A stretch of DNA of 56,803 nucleotides. Source: Acidobacteriaceae bacterium (GTDB taxonomy: Bacteria; Acidobacteriota; Terriglobia; Terriglobales; Acidobacteriaceae). The stretch's first letter is position 1. Each line of letters starts with the position of its first letter. Position numbers and translations under genes: made by a program. The notes under the pieces were generated by a model. That model was not told the origin of the DNA, ran no database searches, and was given only the letters and a program-made list of their open reading frames with translations. Location: assembly GCA_025350325.1 (NCBI GenBank), contig JANXYB010000042.1:1-56803 (forward strand). Reading direction: 5' to 3'. This document shows, one piece after another, positions 10,701-18,932 of this stretch.

Positions 10701-12831
10701 ACCGGATGCGACGTTTAGCTTTCCTTACGGTTCGCAGATTCACGATCTAAGCATTCTGGTTGACGGTTCGGTGAATGCTGCATCGTCGGTTGTCGGAGGA
10801 AATAACACTTTTCCAAATCGCATCAGCGGGACGAATGGTGGGACAGTGGCGTTGACCAATCCGCCTGCACCTGGCCCAGTCGTGTTTGGGCCGGCCGTGA
10901 ATGGCGGTTGTGCTGGCTCGACAACATCTGGATCAAACGTCTTCACGCTGGGCTGCGGGTTGTTTACAGGGCCTCCGCCAATGCTTGTTGTGGGAGCGCC
11001 GATCACGATCAACGGCGCGGGGCCGAGCGGCGCGAGCCTTGTTACAACAATCTCAGCGATCGTCAGTGCAAGTCAGGTCACGCTTGCGGCAAGCGCCTCA
11101 ACGACCGTAGCGAACGCCTCAGGAAGCTGGGGTAAACCACTGACGCCACCGTGGTACTTCGGCAATTGCGGTCTTGCGTTTCCCGATAGTGATGCATCTG
11201 CGAATCACTCAGGCCTGAATGGAATGTTGATGAGGGACGTCGTATTTGGGATGTACAACAACGGCGTGGGCAAGCCCTATGTTTGCGGTATCTGGATGCA
11301 ACTTCCCTCAAATGATATGCACTGGGACAAAGTAGATTTCATATCACTCTGGGGAGGCCTGATTGAGGCTATTCCGACCGCAAATTCCGGATCTCTATTC
11401 GCGTGGACTCCGGATACAAACACATACAAGGACGTGAATTTTAAATTCGACAATATTCCGATGGTCACTTACAACGGCAACCATCGAGTTTACGACGGGA
11501 TCAATATCTATGGTGGGCAGGAGGCGATGACACTTGGCCTTATGCAGCTCGCGCAAAATGGCCAGGGCACTAATCTGCAATCCACAATCACTCATTACTA
11601 CGATGAGTGTTGGAGCTTGAATTCTGGAGAACATGCACGCTTCACAGGGCAGGTAAACATTCAGAATGGTGCGCTCGATCAATGCGGCCCGGCGAGCTAC
11701 ATCGCGTGGTACGCCCATGACAGCACCGTCGATGCGGCGATCGGCGCATTGCAGATTTACGGCAGTGGAAACAATTTTGTCCATTCCAATACAGGCTCAT
11801 TCACCGACTACGGGATGAATAACCGACTGGACACGACGGCGAACATTGCTAACGGGTCTGCCGCAAAGGTTTTTCAGAATCGGCCGCACGATCCGCAAAA
11901 CAAGCTTGACTCGGCGTTCCTGCTCACCGGCAATAGCGCGACGCCGTTTACGAGCGGGGCGGATCTGCTGATAACCTGCGAGCAATTCAACTTTGCATTT
12001 CAGACGGGCAATGCGAATCCGCCGGCTGGTTGCACCAACGATCCAACCGGTAAGGAAATCACGCAGAGTTACGCACACCTTACTTCATCGAGTTATACAG
12101 GGTGGACGCTGGGTCACGATGCTGGATCGATGGGGCAGGGGCCGTACGGTAAGAACCTTTTCATCGGAGACAGACTACCGCAGGCGAAGATGCAGTTTGT
12201 GATCATGGCGCGCTGTAACACAGTTTGCACGCATACTTACTACGTGAGCGATGGCACCGCGGGATGGGCGGTGAGGGGTTCTGGGTCGGTGACGTTTGGG
12301 ACTTCCTGGACGATACAAACTTTTCCTGTCGATTTCTCTACCACTCCTATTGGTGACTCGATCGATATATCCACGAACGCATCGAATCCATGGGCAAGCG
12401 GGAACACGTCGGAAGATATTGCATTCATGGCATTCGAGCCGGTAAATACGGATATGTTGAATGCGGTGGCAGCGACCGCAACCCATCAATTTAGTGCGAG
12501 CCTGACGGGGCCGGCAGGAAGCAACCAGTTGCTTCTGCTTAGCCCAATGAGCTTTACGTTCACCGTTCCCGCAGCATGCGGTGGATCGATCATGGGGGCC
12601 AAGACTGCGGCTACGGCATCCGCCGCATTCACAGTGAAGAAACTGGCAGGTGGTCCCACGGGCGCGTCGACGACGCTATGTACGGCGACGTTCGCAGCTA
12701 CCGGAACTTCGGCCACATTCACCGGTACCGGCGGTTCTCTAGCAGTAGGCGACTACCTGGAAATTGATGGACCCGCAACCGCGGATACAACCTTGGCAAA
12801 CATCGGAGTAAGTATTTATGTCACACATTAA
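7765..12831 (+). CDS. Large exported tail-fibre-like protein with two pectate-lyase-type beta-helix regions
   Basis: About 1688 residues from the ATG at 7765. This start is preferred because AGGA sits 10 bases upstream and it places a typical Sec signal (MNLSKHEWF... to AMAQ) at the very N-terminus. An upstream in-frame ATG at 7705 falls inside the inverted repeat. After an Ig/fibronectin-like strand region come phage-fibre repeats of the GGxLTGxL...AxxKxYVD type (coded at about 8257-8430). Next is a pectate-lyase-superfamily beta-helix (from about 8430), a Gly/Ser-rich spacer, and a second helix opening with NAKCDGATDDHTGIQAAF (about 10500). The end is a beta-rich C-terminal head. It probably binds or cleaves surface polysaccharide. 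A secretion signal on a fibre protein is unusual. Confidence 0.75.
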   Translation: MNLSKHEWFRTGSWIGVGLLGMALAVTAMAQSISTTSVQGTVYLANGKPGSGTLQLSWPAFTTAANQTVMSGRTMVSVGVDGFMTVNLAPNLGSTPAGLYYTAVYHLSDGTTSTEYWVVPEAAVATIAQIRAQLMPAAQAVQAVSKAYVDQAVQSVAQGNLTSTGGALTGSLFLTGDPSQDFQAADKHYVDSVFGHAVPMTGAAMTGPLTSVQLGAAYQADQFTGVDFGAKLQTCIANLSSIYGGTCDARNFTGNLTMASDLTIATANTTVMLPCATIATAKQVIVPAGTRNVALHGCALRGASGASGSQGGTVFLYSGTKAMVQIGDRSYAIDTPGFHLDNAVINITAATNATAQGLAAYRTQEMDMQSLYFLGNSNQTGMMLDGTGNYTGGTFYDNALNGFQTAVSAVGHNVANSATTDWLNASTFVRLHIDCPTSNGSPISGTYGINLQQGDGNTFTGGDVEGCGTALHLGPNAQNNTIIGLRNENSLSQVVADSGSSYNNWITGGTMFTGKLTDNGTRNSFLDTFHRSFNGMTGDWYGSQQDATVTNHFRIGIGNGNERGLLNRYQTDAGYRWTTGLSDAIAGEQFYQVLDELNNVYRLSIGQYNGGQSSRNNQTILNSAGTGAVVLNGSDNAGTGGVVIGSGGPSETTVATISNGGNAQFNGTMQVGGTTQTAGTLTVRNNADAEVDYYLWPGLTAGQKGAFTYKDWNGNSQWYMVKDASNNWALNSATGGLDSIKAYQSSNSGDTYINASNSSGVVRVNYESGAGTAFNIYGGNSGALYASLTGTTSIKFPGLAASSGRNCLQIDASGYMSNTGIACGAGGSGIVNSGGSGQIAYYSGSGSAVSGLSMIPLTAGGTGATSAAGALAALAGASLVTSNSQTFNGPLNVPTMNASTNKVLLVTAPPYNAKCDGATDDHTGIQAAFNDALSNGYSVQFPAGTCHTSTITYKGQSFFGAGMSLTTIAGQPGQDVFAAPDATFSFPYGSQIHDLSILVDGSVNAASSVVGGNNTFPNRISGTNGGTVALTNPPAPGPVVFGPAVNGGCAGSTTSGSNVFTLGCGLFTGPPPMLVVGAPITINGAGPSGASLVTTISAIVSASQVTLAASASTTVANASGSWGKPLTPPWYFGNCGLAFPDSDASANHSGLNGMLMRDVVFGMYNNGVGKPYVCGIWMQLPSNDMHWDKVDFISLWGGLIEAIPTANSGSLFAWTPDTNTYKDVNFKFDNIPMVTYNGNHRVYDGINIYGGQEAMTLGLMQLAQNGQGTNLQSTITHYYDECWSLNSGEHARFTGQVNIQNGALDQCGPASYIAWYAHDSTVDAAIGALQIYGSGNNFVHSNTGSFTDYGMNNRLDTTANIANGSAAKVFQNRPHDPQNKLDSAFLLTGNSATPFTSGADLLITCEQFNFAFQTGNANPPAGCTNDPTGKEITQSYAHLTSSSYTGWTLGHDAGSMGQGPYGKNLFIGDRLPQAKMQFVIMARCNTVCTHTYYVSDGTAGWAVRGSGSVTFGTSWTIQTFPVDFSTTPIGDSIDISTNASNPWASGNTSEDIAFMAFEPVNTDMLNAVAATATHQFSASLTGPAGSNQLLLLSPMSFTFTVPAACGGSIMGAKTAATASAAFTVKKLAGGPTGASTTLCTATFAATGTSATFTGTGGSLAVGDYLEIDGPATADTTLANIGVSIYVTH

Positions 12832-13579
12832 AATGGTTGTGATTTTTCTTCTGATCGCATGTTCCGCATCAGCACGGGCGTCAATAGTGCGAGTGCAATC
12901 GAATTCGGGCACTGCCAGCGCAACGACAAACATCACGGTTGCGTATAGTTCGCCCAACGTTGCTGGAAACACGCTTACCGCATTCGCTATCAGCAGCTAT
13001 TCGACGAATCCTGGGCCGCCGACCATCACCGATTCGAATTCCCAGGCATGGACAACCGATGTGACGGACACGCGCAATGCGTATGATTCGCTTGCTGTCT
13101 TCCATCTATTCAATTGCGCCGCGGGCGCGAATGCAGTGACTGTTCGCTGGCCTGCGAGTGGGAACCCGATCGTCATCGTATTTGAGCATTCCGGAATGGC
13201 GGCGCCACTTTACTCAGTCAAACCGATCACCGATGTAACGTCCTCTCCCATACCGACCGGCTCGGCATATTTCCCGGGCGGCCTGCTGGTTTTTTCATTT
13301 GGAGCCTACGAATATATCAGCGGCGGCGTGTTCAGTTCAGCATGGACCGGCGGAGTTACGCGGGCGGGCACCGCTGGTGGCGGCGCGATGGTTGTGTATG
13401 ATGCATTTCCTGTCGCTGGAGGCACATTCTCGAATTCGATCAGCGTGAGCGGAGCTGTCAACACCGCACATGGTGGGTTGATCGGGTTTGGCGTAGGGAA
13501 GTCTGTGCAACCGAATGTCACCGTGCTCTCGAAGAGCGTGCCACCGCCGAACCCCCAACACCAAATTCCACCTGCTTAA
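12818..13579 (+). CDS. Exported hypothetical protein following the fibre gene
   Basis: Not recognised to family. 253 residues. Residues 1-22 form a Sec signal (MSHIKMVVIFLLIACSASARA). The rest is beta-rich, Ser/Thr/Gly-rich, with an immunoglobulin- or jelly-roll-like pattern, and ends in a Pro-rich tail. The ATG lies inside the end of the fibre gene (14-base overlap), with GGAG nine bases before it, so the two are translationally coupled. It may be an accessory, chaperone or second surface component of the fibre. Similar beta-sandwich proteins occur in acidobacterial secretomes, but I cannot name the family. Confidence 0.6.
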   Translation: MSHIKMVVIFLLIACSASARASIVRVQSNSGTASATTNITVAYSSPNVAGNTLTAFAISSYSTNPGPPTITDSNSQAWTTDVTDTRNAYDSLAVFHLFNCAAGANAVTVRWPASGNPIVIVFEHSGMAAPLYSVKPITDVTSSPIPTGSAYFPGGLLVFSFGAYEYISGGVFSSAWTGGVTRAGTAGGGAMVVYDAFPVAGGTFSNSISVSGAVNTAHGGLIGFGVGKSVQPNVTVLSKSVPPPNPQHQIPPA

Positions 13580-13629
13580 TTACTTAATCCACAGAGTGGT
13601 TTTGTCGCAATTGCCTCTTCATAGCAGCG

Positions 13630-13656
13630 GCGCGACTCTCATTCCATGAGTTGCGC
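13630..13656. other. Hairpin in the leader of the terminase gene
   Basis: GCGCGACTC (13630-13638) pairs with GAGTTGCGC (13648-13656) with one G-T wobble and a 9-base loop. No T-run follows, so it is not a standard terminator. It sits midway between the exported-protein stop and the terminase start. Confidence 0.35.
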
Positions 13657-13749
13657 GCGCCGGTCCTGTGATTTGGCCGCTGGCAATCTTAGATGGCTCA
13701 TCCGGTGATTATGCCTGACTGGTGCTAATGGAAGAAAGGACGGGCACGT

Positions 13750-15270
13750 ATGGATGTGGAATGGGAGTCGGTGGCGGGTGAGTTGGACAGGGAGGAATTA
13801 GAACGATTTGGAAAACTGCTGGATAAGCGCCCCGCTAGCCTGTGCGGACAGACAGTCGGAATGGCCCTCGCTGCGCAACTACTGGTAGTCAGAACAAAGG
13901 AAGGCAAGTCCGCGACGCTTCGAGCAAACACGGCGCAGCGATCATTCGAGCTGCGACGAGGACAGCAAAATATTGTGTTGAAAGCGCGGCAAATGGGTTT
14001 GACGACCTGGGTCGCGGCGCGATTTTTTCTGAAGACGATCACGCAGCCTGGAACGCTGACTCTGGAAGTGGCGCATACGCAGGAATCTGCCGAAGAAATC
14101 TTCAGGATCGTGCATCGCTTTTTGGAATGGCTGCCGGCAAACTTGCGCAAGGGGCCGCTGCGAACTTCGCGGACAAACGTGCGTCAGATCGTCTTTCCTG
14201 AAATGGATTCGCAATATCAAGTGGTGTCCGCAGGAGATCGCAATGCAGGACGCGGATTGACCTTGCAGAATCTGCATTGCTCTGAACTGGCGCGCTGGCC
14301 AGCCAACCCGGCAGAGACGCTGGCGGGGCTGCTCGCGTCTCTTGCGCCTGGCGGGGAGATGATTCTCGAGTCGACCCCGGACGGCGTGGGAGGATGCTTT
14401 CACGAAGAATGGCAGAAGGCAGATGAGACGGGCATGGTGCGTCATTTCTTTCCCTGGTGGATGGAAGAACGCTACAGAACTGGAGCGGTGGACGCGGCGA
14501 GTTTGACGGATGAAGAGCGCAATCTGATGGCTGTGCATTCGCTTGACTTGAGGCAGATCGGATTTCGCCGTCAAGTGAGGACAAGCTTTCGCGGGCTGGC
14601 GCGCCAGGAGTTTGCCGAGGACGAGCGGAGCTGCTTCAAAGCCAGCGGCGACTCAGTGTTTGAACTAGCGGCGGTTGAGGAGCGGCTAGTCTCGGCACCG
14701 CCGTCGATCGAGCAGCGCCGCAATGGCGAGTTAGAGATTTGGCTGCCCGCACTGAAAGGCAAGCAATACCTGGTAGCGGTTGATCCGGCCGGGGGTGGCA
14801 GCGACGGTGATTATTCCGCAGCAGAAGTCGTGGAATTGGAAACCGGCATGCAATGCGCAGAGTTTGCAGGCCATATTGGCGGCCTTGAATTAGCCCGGTT
14901 TGTGACTGAGCTGGCTCTTGAATACAACACCGCGTGGCTGGTTGTGGAGCGGAATAATCACGGCAGCGGCGTGCTCGCTCTGGCAGGTACTGTTTGCGGC
15001 TATCGAAAAATTTACGGCGAGGGCGGGCAGGCAGGATGGCTGACCACTTCGGTAAGCCGGCCAGCGATGCTGGGGAAGCTCGATGCCGGCCTGGTCGAGC
15101 AGCCGCACCGTTTCATGAGTCGAAAGCTGCTGGGTGAGTGTCGAAGCTTTGTGCGCATGGCCAATGGCAGCTCCGGTGCGCGGGCGGGCACGCATGATGA
15201 TCGAGTCATGGCAATGGCCATCGGTTTGGCAGCGCGGTCGGAATTACTCGCGGGCAAATACCGGGCGTAG
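13750..15270 (+). CDS. terL: Phage terminase, large subunit
   Basis: 506 residues: the motor and nuclease that packages DNA into proheads. The N-terminal ATPase has a deviant Walker A, LKARQMGLTT (residues 77-86), of the kind seen in several TerL families. The C-terminal RNase H-fold nuclease shows VAVDPAGGG (Asp 345), VVERNN (Glu 400) and THDDRVMAMAI (Asp 483/484), a plausible complete metal-binding set. AAAGGA lies about 10 bases before the ATG. No small terminase was recognised. An upstream neighbour (7270-7632) is only a positional candidate. Catalytic residues are intact, arguing against simple decay. Confidence 0.9.
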   Translation: MDVEWESVAGELDREELERFGKLLDKRPASLCGQTVGMALAAQLLVVRTKEGKSATLRANTAQRSFELRRGQQNIVLKARQMGLTTWVAARFFLKTITQPGTLTLEVAHTQESAEEIFRIVHRFLEWLPANLRKGPLRTSRTNVRQIVFPEMDSQYQVVSAGDRNAGRGLTLQNLHCSELARWPANPAETLAGLLASLAPGGEMILESTPDGVGGCFHEEWQKADETGMVRHFFPWWMEERYRTGAVDAASLTDEERNLMAVHSLDLRQIGFRRQVRTSFRGLARQEFAEDERSCFKASGDSVFELAAVEERLVSAPPSIEQRRNGELEIWLPALKGKQYLVAVDPAGGGSDGDYSAAEVVELETGMQCAEFAGHIGGLELARFVTELALEYNTAWLVVERNNHGSGVLALAGTVCGYRKIYGEGGQAGWLTTSVSRPAMLGKLDAGLVEQPHRFMSRKLLGECRSFVRMANGSSGARAGTHDDRVMAMAIGLAARSELLAGKYRA

Positions 15271-15375
15271 CGCCTTGACAGCTTCGGCATGTGGCACCTG
15301 GGATCCGCTACGACCGCCCGCTGTTTCGCGCCAAGCAATTAGAATTAGTCATTCAAGAAAAGTGGGGAATCGGGC

Positions 15376-16248
15376 TTGGCAGTTCTTGCGGTGCAACATA
15401 TCCGGCGCATGCGGGGCGGTGCACAAGGCCAGCTTATGCTGGGCAGCGATGGTCATGCTTACGTGGTGAAGTTTCAGAATAATCCGCAGCATATGCGCGT
15501 CTTGGCCAACGAGTTTCTGGCTTCGCGACTGGCAATGGCAGCAGGGCTGACAGCGCCGGAGGTGGACCTTGTGGACGTTTCGAGCTGGCTGATCGACAAT
15601 ACGCCGGAACTGGAAATGGATTTGGGACGGACCCGGGCGCGCTGCCAGCCGGGTCTGCAGTTCGGATCGCGATTCGTTGGCGGCCTGATGCCGGGACACG
15701 TAGTCGATTACCTACCCGAAGAGCAACTGGCCGAGGTCAAAAACCTGAACGAGTTCGCGGGCATTCTTGGCCTGGACAAATGGACAGGGAACGCGAATGG
15801 GAGGCAGGCGGTGTTTACGCGCAAGGGGCGGGAGCGCCGCTACCGGGCGGTGTTTATTGATTACGGGTATTGCTTTCATGCTGGCGAATGGAAGTTTGAA
15901 GACGTTCCATTGCGCGGAGTTTACTACTGCAACGACGTTTATCGCGAGATTGGCGGATGGGATTCATTTGAGCCGTGGCTGTCACGCATTGAGTCGATGC
16001 CAGCGGAAACGGTTTGGGCTGCGGCCAGCGAGATTCCGCCGGAGTGGTACGGCGGAGACCTCGGCGACATGGAGGCGTTGGTAGAGAAGCTGCTAATGCG
16101 GCGCAGCCGCATCCGGGAATTGATTGAAGGATTCGGGAAGTCAGATCGCAAGCCATTTCCAAAATGGGGCGGGGCCGGTGTTGGGGGGAGTGAAGGTGGT
16201 TGGAATGATACGCGGTGGGGGGCTAACATCGCGGGAAGAACGATGTAG
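15376..16248 (+). CDS. HipA-like kinase-domain protein
   Basis: 290 residues in the HipA-like/PI3-4-kinase-type fold. The visible kinase elements are a Lys at residue 32 (YVVKF), a Glu at 46 (ANEFLASRLA), a catalytic-loop-like LDKWTGNANGRQ (Asp 134, Asn 139/141) and a metal-binding IDYG (Asp 162). It lacks the N-terminal HipA subdomain and no HipB antitoxin is adjacent. Instead it is followed after 18 bases by a DUF3037 gene, a pairing known for this short HipA-like family. The start is TTG at 15376, with a GGGG stretch eight bases before it. Its place inside the phage packaging module suggests cargo (defence, toxin or host control). The substrate is unknown. Confidence 0.75.
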   Translation: MAVLAVQHIRRMRGGAQGQLMLGSDGHAYVVKFQNNPQHMRVLANEFLASRLAMAAGLTAPEVDLVDVSSWLIDNTPELEMDLGRTRARCQPGLQFGSRFVGGLMPGHVVDYLPEEQLAEVKNLNEFAGILGLDKWTGNANGRQAVFTRKGRERRYRAVFIDYGYCFHAGEWKFEDVPLRGVYYCNDVYREIGGWDSFEPWLSRIESMPAETVWAAASEIPPEWYGGDLGDMEALVEKLLMRRSRIRELIEGFGKSDRKPFPKWGGAGVGGSEGGWNDTRWGANIAGRTM

Positions 16249-16266
16249 AAGGATGGCGCGCTGAAG

Positions 16267-17103
16267 ATGAAGATTGAAAGCGAGCGACGGGCATGCGAGT
16301 TTCAACTCTTGCGGTATGTTCCGGATGGGGTGCGCAATGAGTATGTGCATATCGGCGTAATTTTGCGCGAGCAAGGAAGCGCCGACCCAGCTGAAGTCCG
16401 GTTTACGCGCGACTGGCGCCGCGTGCGGTGCCTTGACCCGAATGCCGATACCGCGCTTCTTGAAGGGATGGAAAGCGAATTGCGCCGGCGCTTCCAGCAG
16501 GATACGGATGGGCGGCTCATGCGACTGCTCGATGAATCGCTTTCGCTCAATGTGCAGATGACTGCGCCCAAGGCATACCTCGCGGAGAGCCTGCCCGCAG
16601 GGATGGAAGAATTGATGCGGCTTTATGTCGACCCGCAGCCGCGAGAGCGGATGCTGCGTTTGAGTGGGCGAGCGGCGATCCAGGCGAGGATGCGGACCGA
16701 ATTTGAGCGCGCCGGGGTATGGGATATGCTGCGCAAACGGATTGCGGCTTCGGATTACACGCGGCCAGGAGACCCTCTGCGCATCGATGTAGGCTATCGA
16801 CCGAATGGAGTGATTCGTATGTTTCATGCGGTGAGTCTTGAACCCGGCGTGGAGATGGCGAAAGTTTTAGCTTTTTCCGCAGCGGGCCTGCGCGCCGGAG
16901 TGCAACGGGTGGATAAGGCCGAACTTGAACTGACAGCAGTAATTGAACCCGCAGCCAAACTCGGTGCGACCGACGAGGAGCCCGAGCGATTGCAGATCTA
17001 CCGCTTTGGCGTAGAGACGATGGAAGAGAATCAGATCCGCGTGCTCACTACATCGGACCTGGTTCGCGTTGCTGAGGCGGCGCGGCGAGAATTGCGCGTT
17101 TAA
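16267..17103 (+). CDS. DUF3037-family protein, partner of the HipA-like kinase
   Basis: 278 residues with the N-terminal DUF3037 signature: an F-Q-L-L-R-Y-V-P-D start followed by EYVHIGVIL and a conserved basic segment (residues 10-60). The middle is helical with many charged residues. The C-terminal half (about 180-278) is beta-rich and less conserved. It has no signal or membrane segment. It lies 18 bases after the HipA-like kinase gene, so they are probably one transcription unit. By analogy with other two-gene HipA-like loci it could be the kinase's regulator or target, but its function is not established. Confidence 0.75.
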   Translation: MKIESERRACEFQLLRYVPDGVRNEYVHIGVILREQGSADPAEVRFTRDWRRVRCLDPNADTALLEGMESELRRRFQQDTDGRLMRLLDESLSLNVQMTAPKAYLAESLPAGMEELMRLYVDPQPRERMLRLSGRAAIQARMRTEFERAGVWDMLRKRIAASDYTRPGDPLRIDVGYRPNGVIRMFHAVSLEPGVEMAKVLAFSAAGLRAGVQRVDKAELELTAVIEPAAKLGATDEEPERLQIYRFGVETMEENQIRVLTTSDLVRVAEAARRELRV

Positions 17104-17206
17104 CTATAGGCAACTGGATAGACCCGCGTTGGGTGAAAAAAATACATTTAGATAGGGTTAACTCAGATTGCTGACAAACTTATCCGTCGACTGCCACATT
17201 CCCTCA

Positions 17207-17301
17207 GCGGCTAAAGCCGCGTTACTGTGAATGACTATCTGAGCACGGCTGAAGTCATGCGCTCTCAAAACAGTGGTTATTCTGTCATGTCTGAAGCCAT
17301 G
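17207..17301. repeat. Cluster of REP-like palindromic sequences
   Basis: GCGGCTAAAGCCGC (17207-17220) is a 6-bp palindrome. CACGGCTGAAGTCATG lies near 17242-17257. GTCTGAAGCCATG (17289-17301) is the exact reverse complement of bases 7681-7693. Together they match the inverted repeat at 7677-7732 and so belong to one dispersed family. Inserted repeats may explain why the module is interrupted here. Confidence 0.55.
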
Positions 17302-17520
17302 CCTTTTAAAACTTATCTGATTGATGAGCTGACTTAGATAAGCCCAACTCTTTCTATGTTCTTAGTTATCATGGTTTACACACTCATAAGTCGGGTTCAT
17401 CGATTTTGCGTATGATTTCTTGCATTTGCGATAGCATTGATTTTGTTGAGCAAGAAGCGACATTGTATTTGACTTAGCTTGTGACCTGGTTCGATTAGTT
17501 ACACGTTGAATTTCAAACAA

Positions 17521-17550
17521 GGCATGGCTCCTAAGGGGCTGTGCCTTTTT
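17521..17550 (+). terminator. Strong intrinsic terminator before the portal gene
   Basis: GGCATGGCTCC (17521-17531) pairs fully with GGGGCTGTGCC (17535-17545), allowing three G-T wobbles, around a three-base loop. TTTTTGTTTT follows. It would stop transcription from the kinase/DUF3037 pair 29 bases before the portal start, unless antiterminated. Confidence 0.75.
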
Positions 17551-17578
17551 GTTTTGGATTGCAAAAAGGAAGGTACGC

Positions 17579-18871
17579 GTGAAGGTAGGAAAGCAATTGC
17601 GGGAGATCTGGCGGCAGGCAACCGGAGAGCCGAGCGGCCGGAGTGCAGATGTAAGTGCCGCGGCAGAACCGGAACGCAAAACGCTGGCACTGCCTGCGGT
17701 GTTGAGTCCCGTGCAATTTGGAGGGCGACTCATGCCAAAGCCCACGCCCATGCACCTTAGGCGATTTGCCGAGACGCCGGTAGTGCGACGCGCGATCAAT
17801 GTGATCAAAGACCGCATTGCCGCAATGGATTGGCAGGTGCGCGTGCGGCGCGGCGTACAACCGGGAGAAATTCCCGATGTCCACAACAAGCTGCGTGCAC
17901 TGCGCCGCATGTTGGAAGAGCCGAATGCGGTGGATAGTTTTCGAACTCTGATCGAGCAGGTCATCGAAGACGCGTTGACGGGCGGATACGGCGCCGTGGA
18001 AATGGAAGCGACCGGAGATGCGGGGAGGCCTGCCATGTTATGGCCAGTGGATGGCGCTTCGATCCGGATCAACCCTCGCTGGGACGGGCAAGCGGATTCA
18101 CCGCGGTACGCACAGGCAGTATCCGGCCAATTGGAATCAAGCGCTGTGGACTTATGCGACAACCAGTTGATCTATGTACGTATGAATCCACGCAGTTTCA
18201 CGCCCTTCGGATTGGGGCCGCTCGAGGTAGCTTTTGAAACCGTGAACCAGTTCTTGAGCGCGCATCGATTTGCCGGTAAGTTGGCGGCCAACTCCGTAGC
18301 GCAGTATGCGCTGTGGATCAACGAGGCAACACCGACTCAACATGATCGTCTCATCCGCTGGTGGCAAGACGAAATCGAAGGCACAGGCCGTGTGCCTTTG
18401 CTGTCGACAGAACAAAAGCCTGAAGTATTGCGGTTTGCCCAGGGTACGGATGCTGACCTCAGGCTGGGGTGGCAGGAATTTCTCATTCGCATGGTCGCCA
18501 ATGCATTTGGATTGCCGCCTATGTTGCTGGGACTTGAAGGCGATGTAAATCGGTCCACTGCCGCCGAGCTGGCTGACGAGGCATTTCGCGGCGCCATTTT
18601 GCCATTGGCGCAACTGCTTGCCGGACATTTGACGCGCGACCTCTTCGCAAAGTGTATTGGCTGGCGGGAGTTTGAATTTGTTTTCAACGACCTGAATGCA
18701 AGAGACGAAGAGACAGAGCTAGCAGTGCAGGTGCAACTGCTGCAAGCTGGCGTGTTGACCATCGATGAAGTGAGGGCAATGCGCGGCTTGGGTTCGCTGC
18801 CTAAGAATGGCGCGGCGCAATTATCCGCCCAGGATGACGAACGAAACTCTGCAATCGCATTGAGTGAGTAG
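17579..18871 (+). CDS. Phage portal protein
   Basis: 430 residues from the GTG at 17579, chosen because AAGGAAGG (17566-17573) lies five bases upstream. A TTG at 17549 would start inside the terminator tail. The sequence follows the HK97/lambda-like portal pattern: PVVRRAINVIKDRIAAMDW early, a central clip/wing region with GGYGAVEME, and the helical segment FGLPPMLLGLEGDVNRSTAAEL that precedes the crown. It forms the dodecameric ring through which DNA enters. It is followed after 61 bases by the prohead protease, the usual order. The reading frame is intact. Confidence 0.88.
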   Translation: MKVGKQLREIWRQATGEPSGRSADVSAAAEPERKTLALPAVLSPVQFGGRLMPKPTPMHLRRFAETPVVRRAINVIKDRIAAMDWQVRVRRGVQPGEIPDVHNKLRALRRMLEEPNAVDSFRTLIEQVIEDALTGGYGAVEMEATGDAGRPAMLWPVDGASIRINPRWDGQADSPRYAQAVSGQLESSAVDLCDNQLIYVRMNPRSFTPFGLGPLEVAFETVNQFLSAHRFAGKLAANSVAQYALWINEATPTQHDRLIRWWQDEIEGTGRVPLLSTEQKPEVLRFAQGTDADLRLGWQEFLIRMVANAFGLPPMLLGLEGDVNRSTAAELADEAFRGAILPLAQLLAGHLTRDLFAKCIGWREFEFVFNDLNARDEETELAVQVQLLQAGVLTIDEVRAMRGLGSLPKNGAAQLSAQDDERNSAIALSE

Positions 18872-18932
18872 TTGCCATTTGCAGAATGATTGGAAATCGA
18901 TCGATAGATGAAACCAGACGGGCGGAGATAAT

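Larger units (their letters stand above)
17104..17578. other. AT-richer non-coding gap with repeats, splitting the packaging module
   Basis: 475 bases with no plausible gene between DUF3037 and the portal gene. The stretch is clearly more AT-rich than its surroundings. It carries REP-like palindromes (17207-17301) and a strong terminator hairpin (17521-17550). It probably contains a promoter for the portal-to-tail genes, since a terminator separates them from the upstream genes, but I could not fix a convincing -35/-10 pair. Confidence 0.55.

Noticed and set aside
7634..13691. Shared 12-mer CTGGCAATCTTA in two intergenic places (about 7634 and 13680)
   Set aside because: Many 12-base matches are expected by chance in 57 kb and the flanks do not match.
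15276..15310. TTGACA at about 15276 as promoter for the HipA-like gene
   Set aside because: No acceptable -10 box lies 16-18 bases downstream, so no promoter is called.
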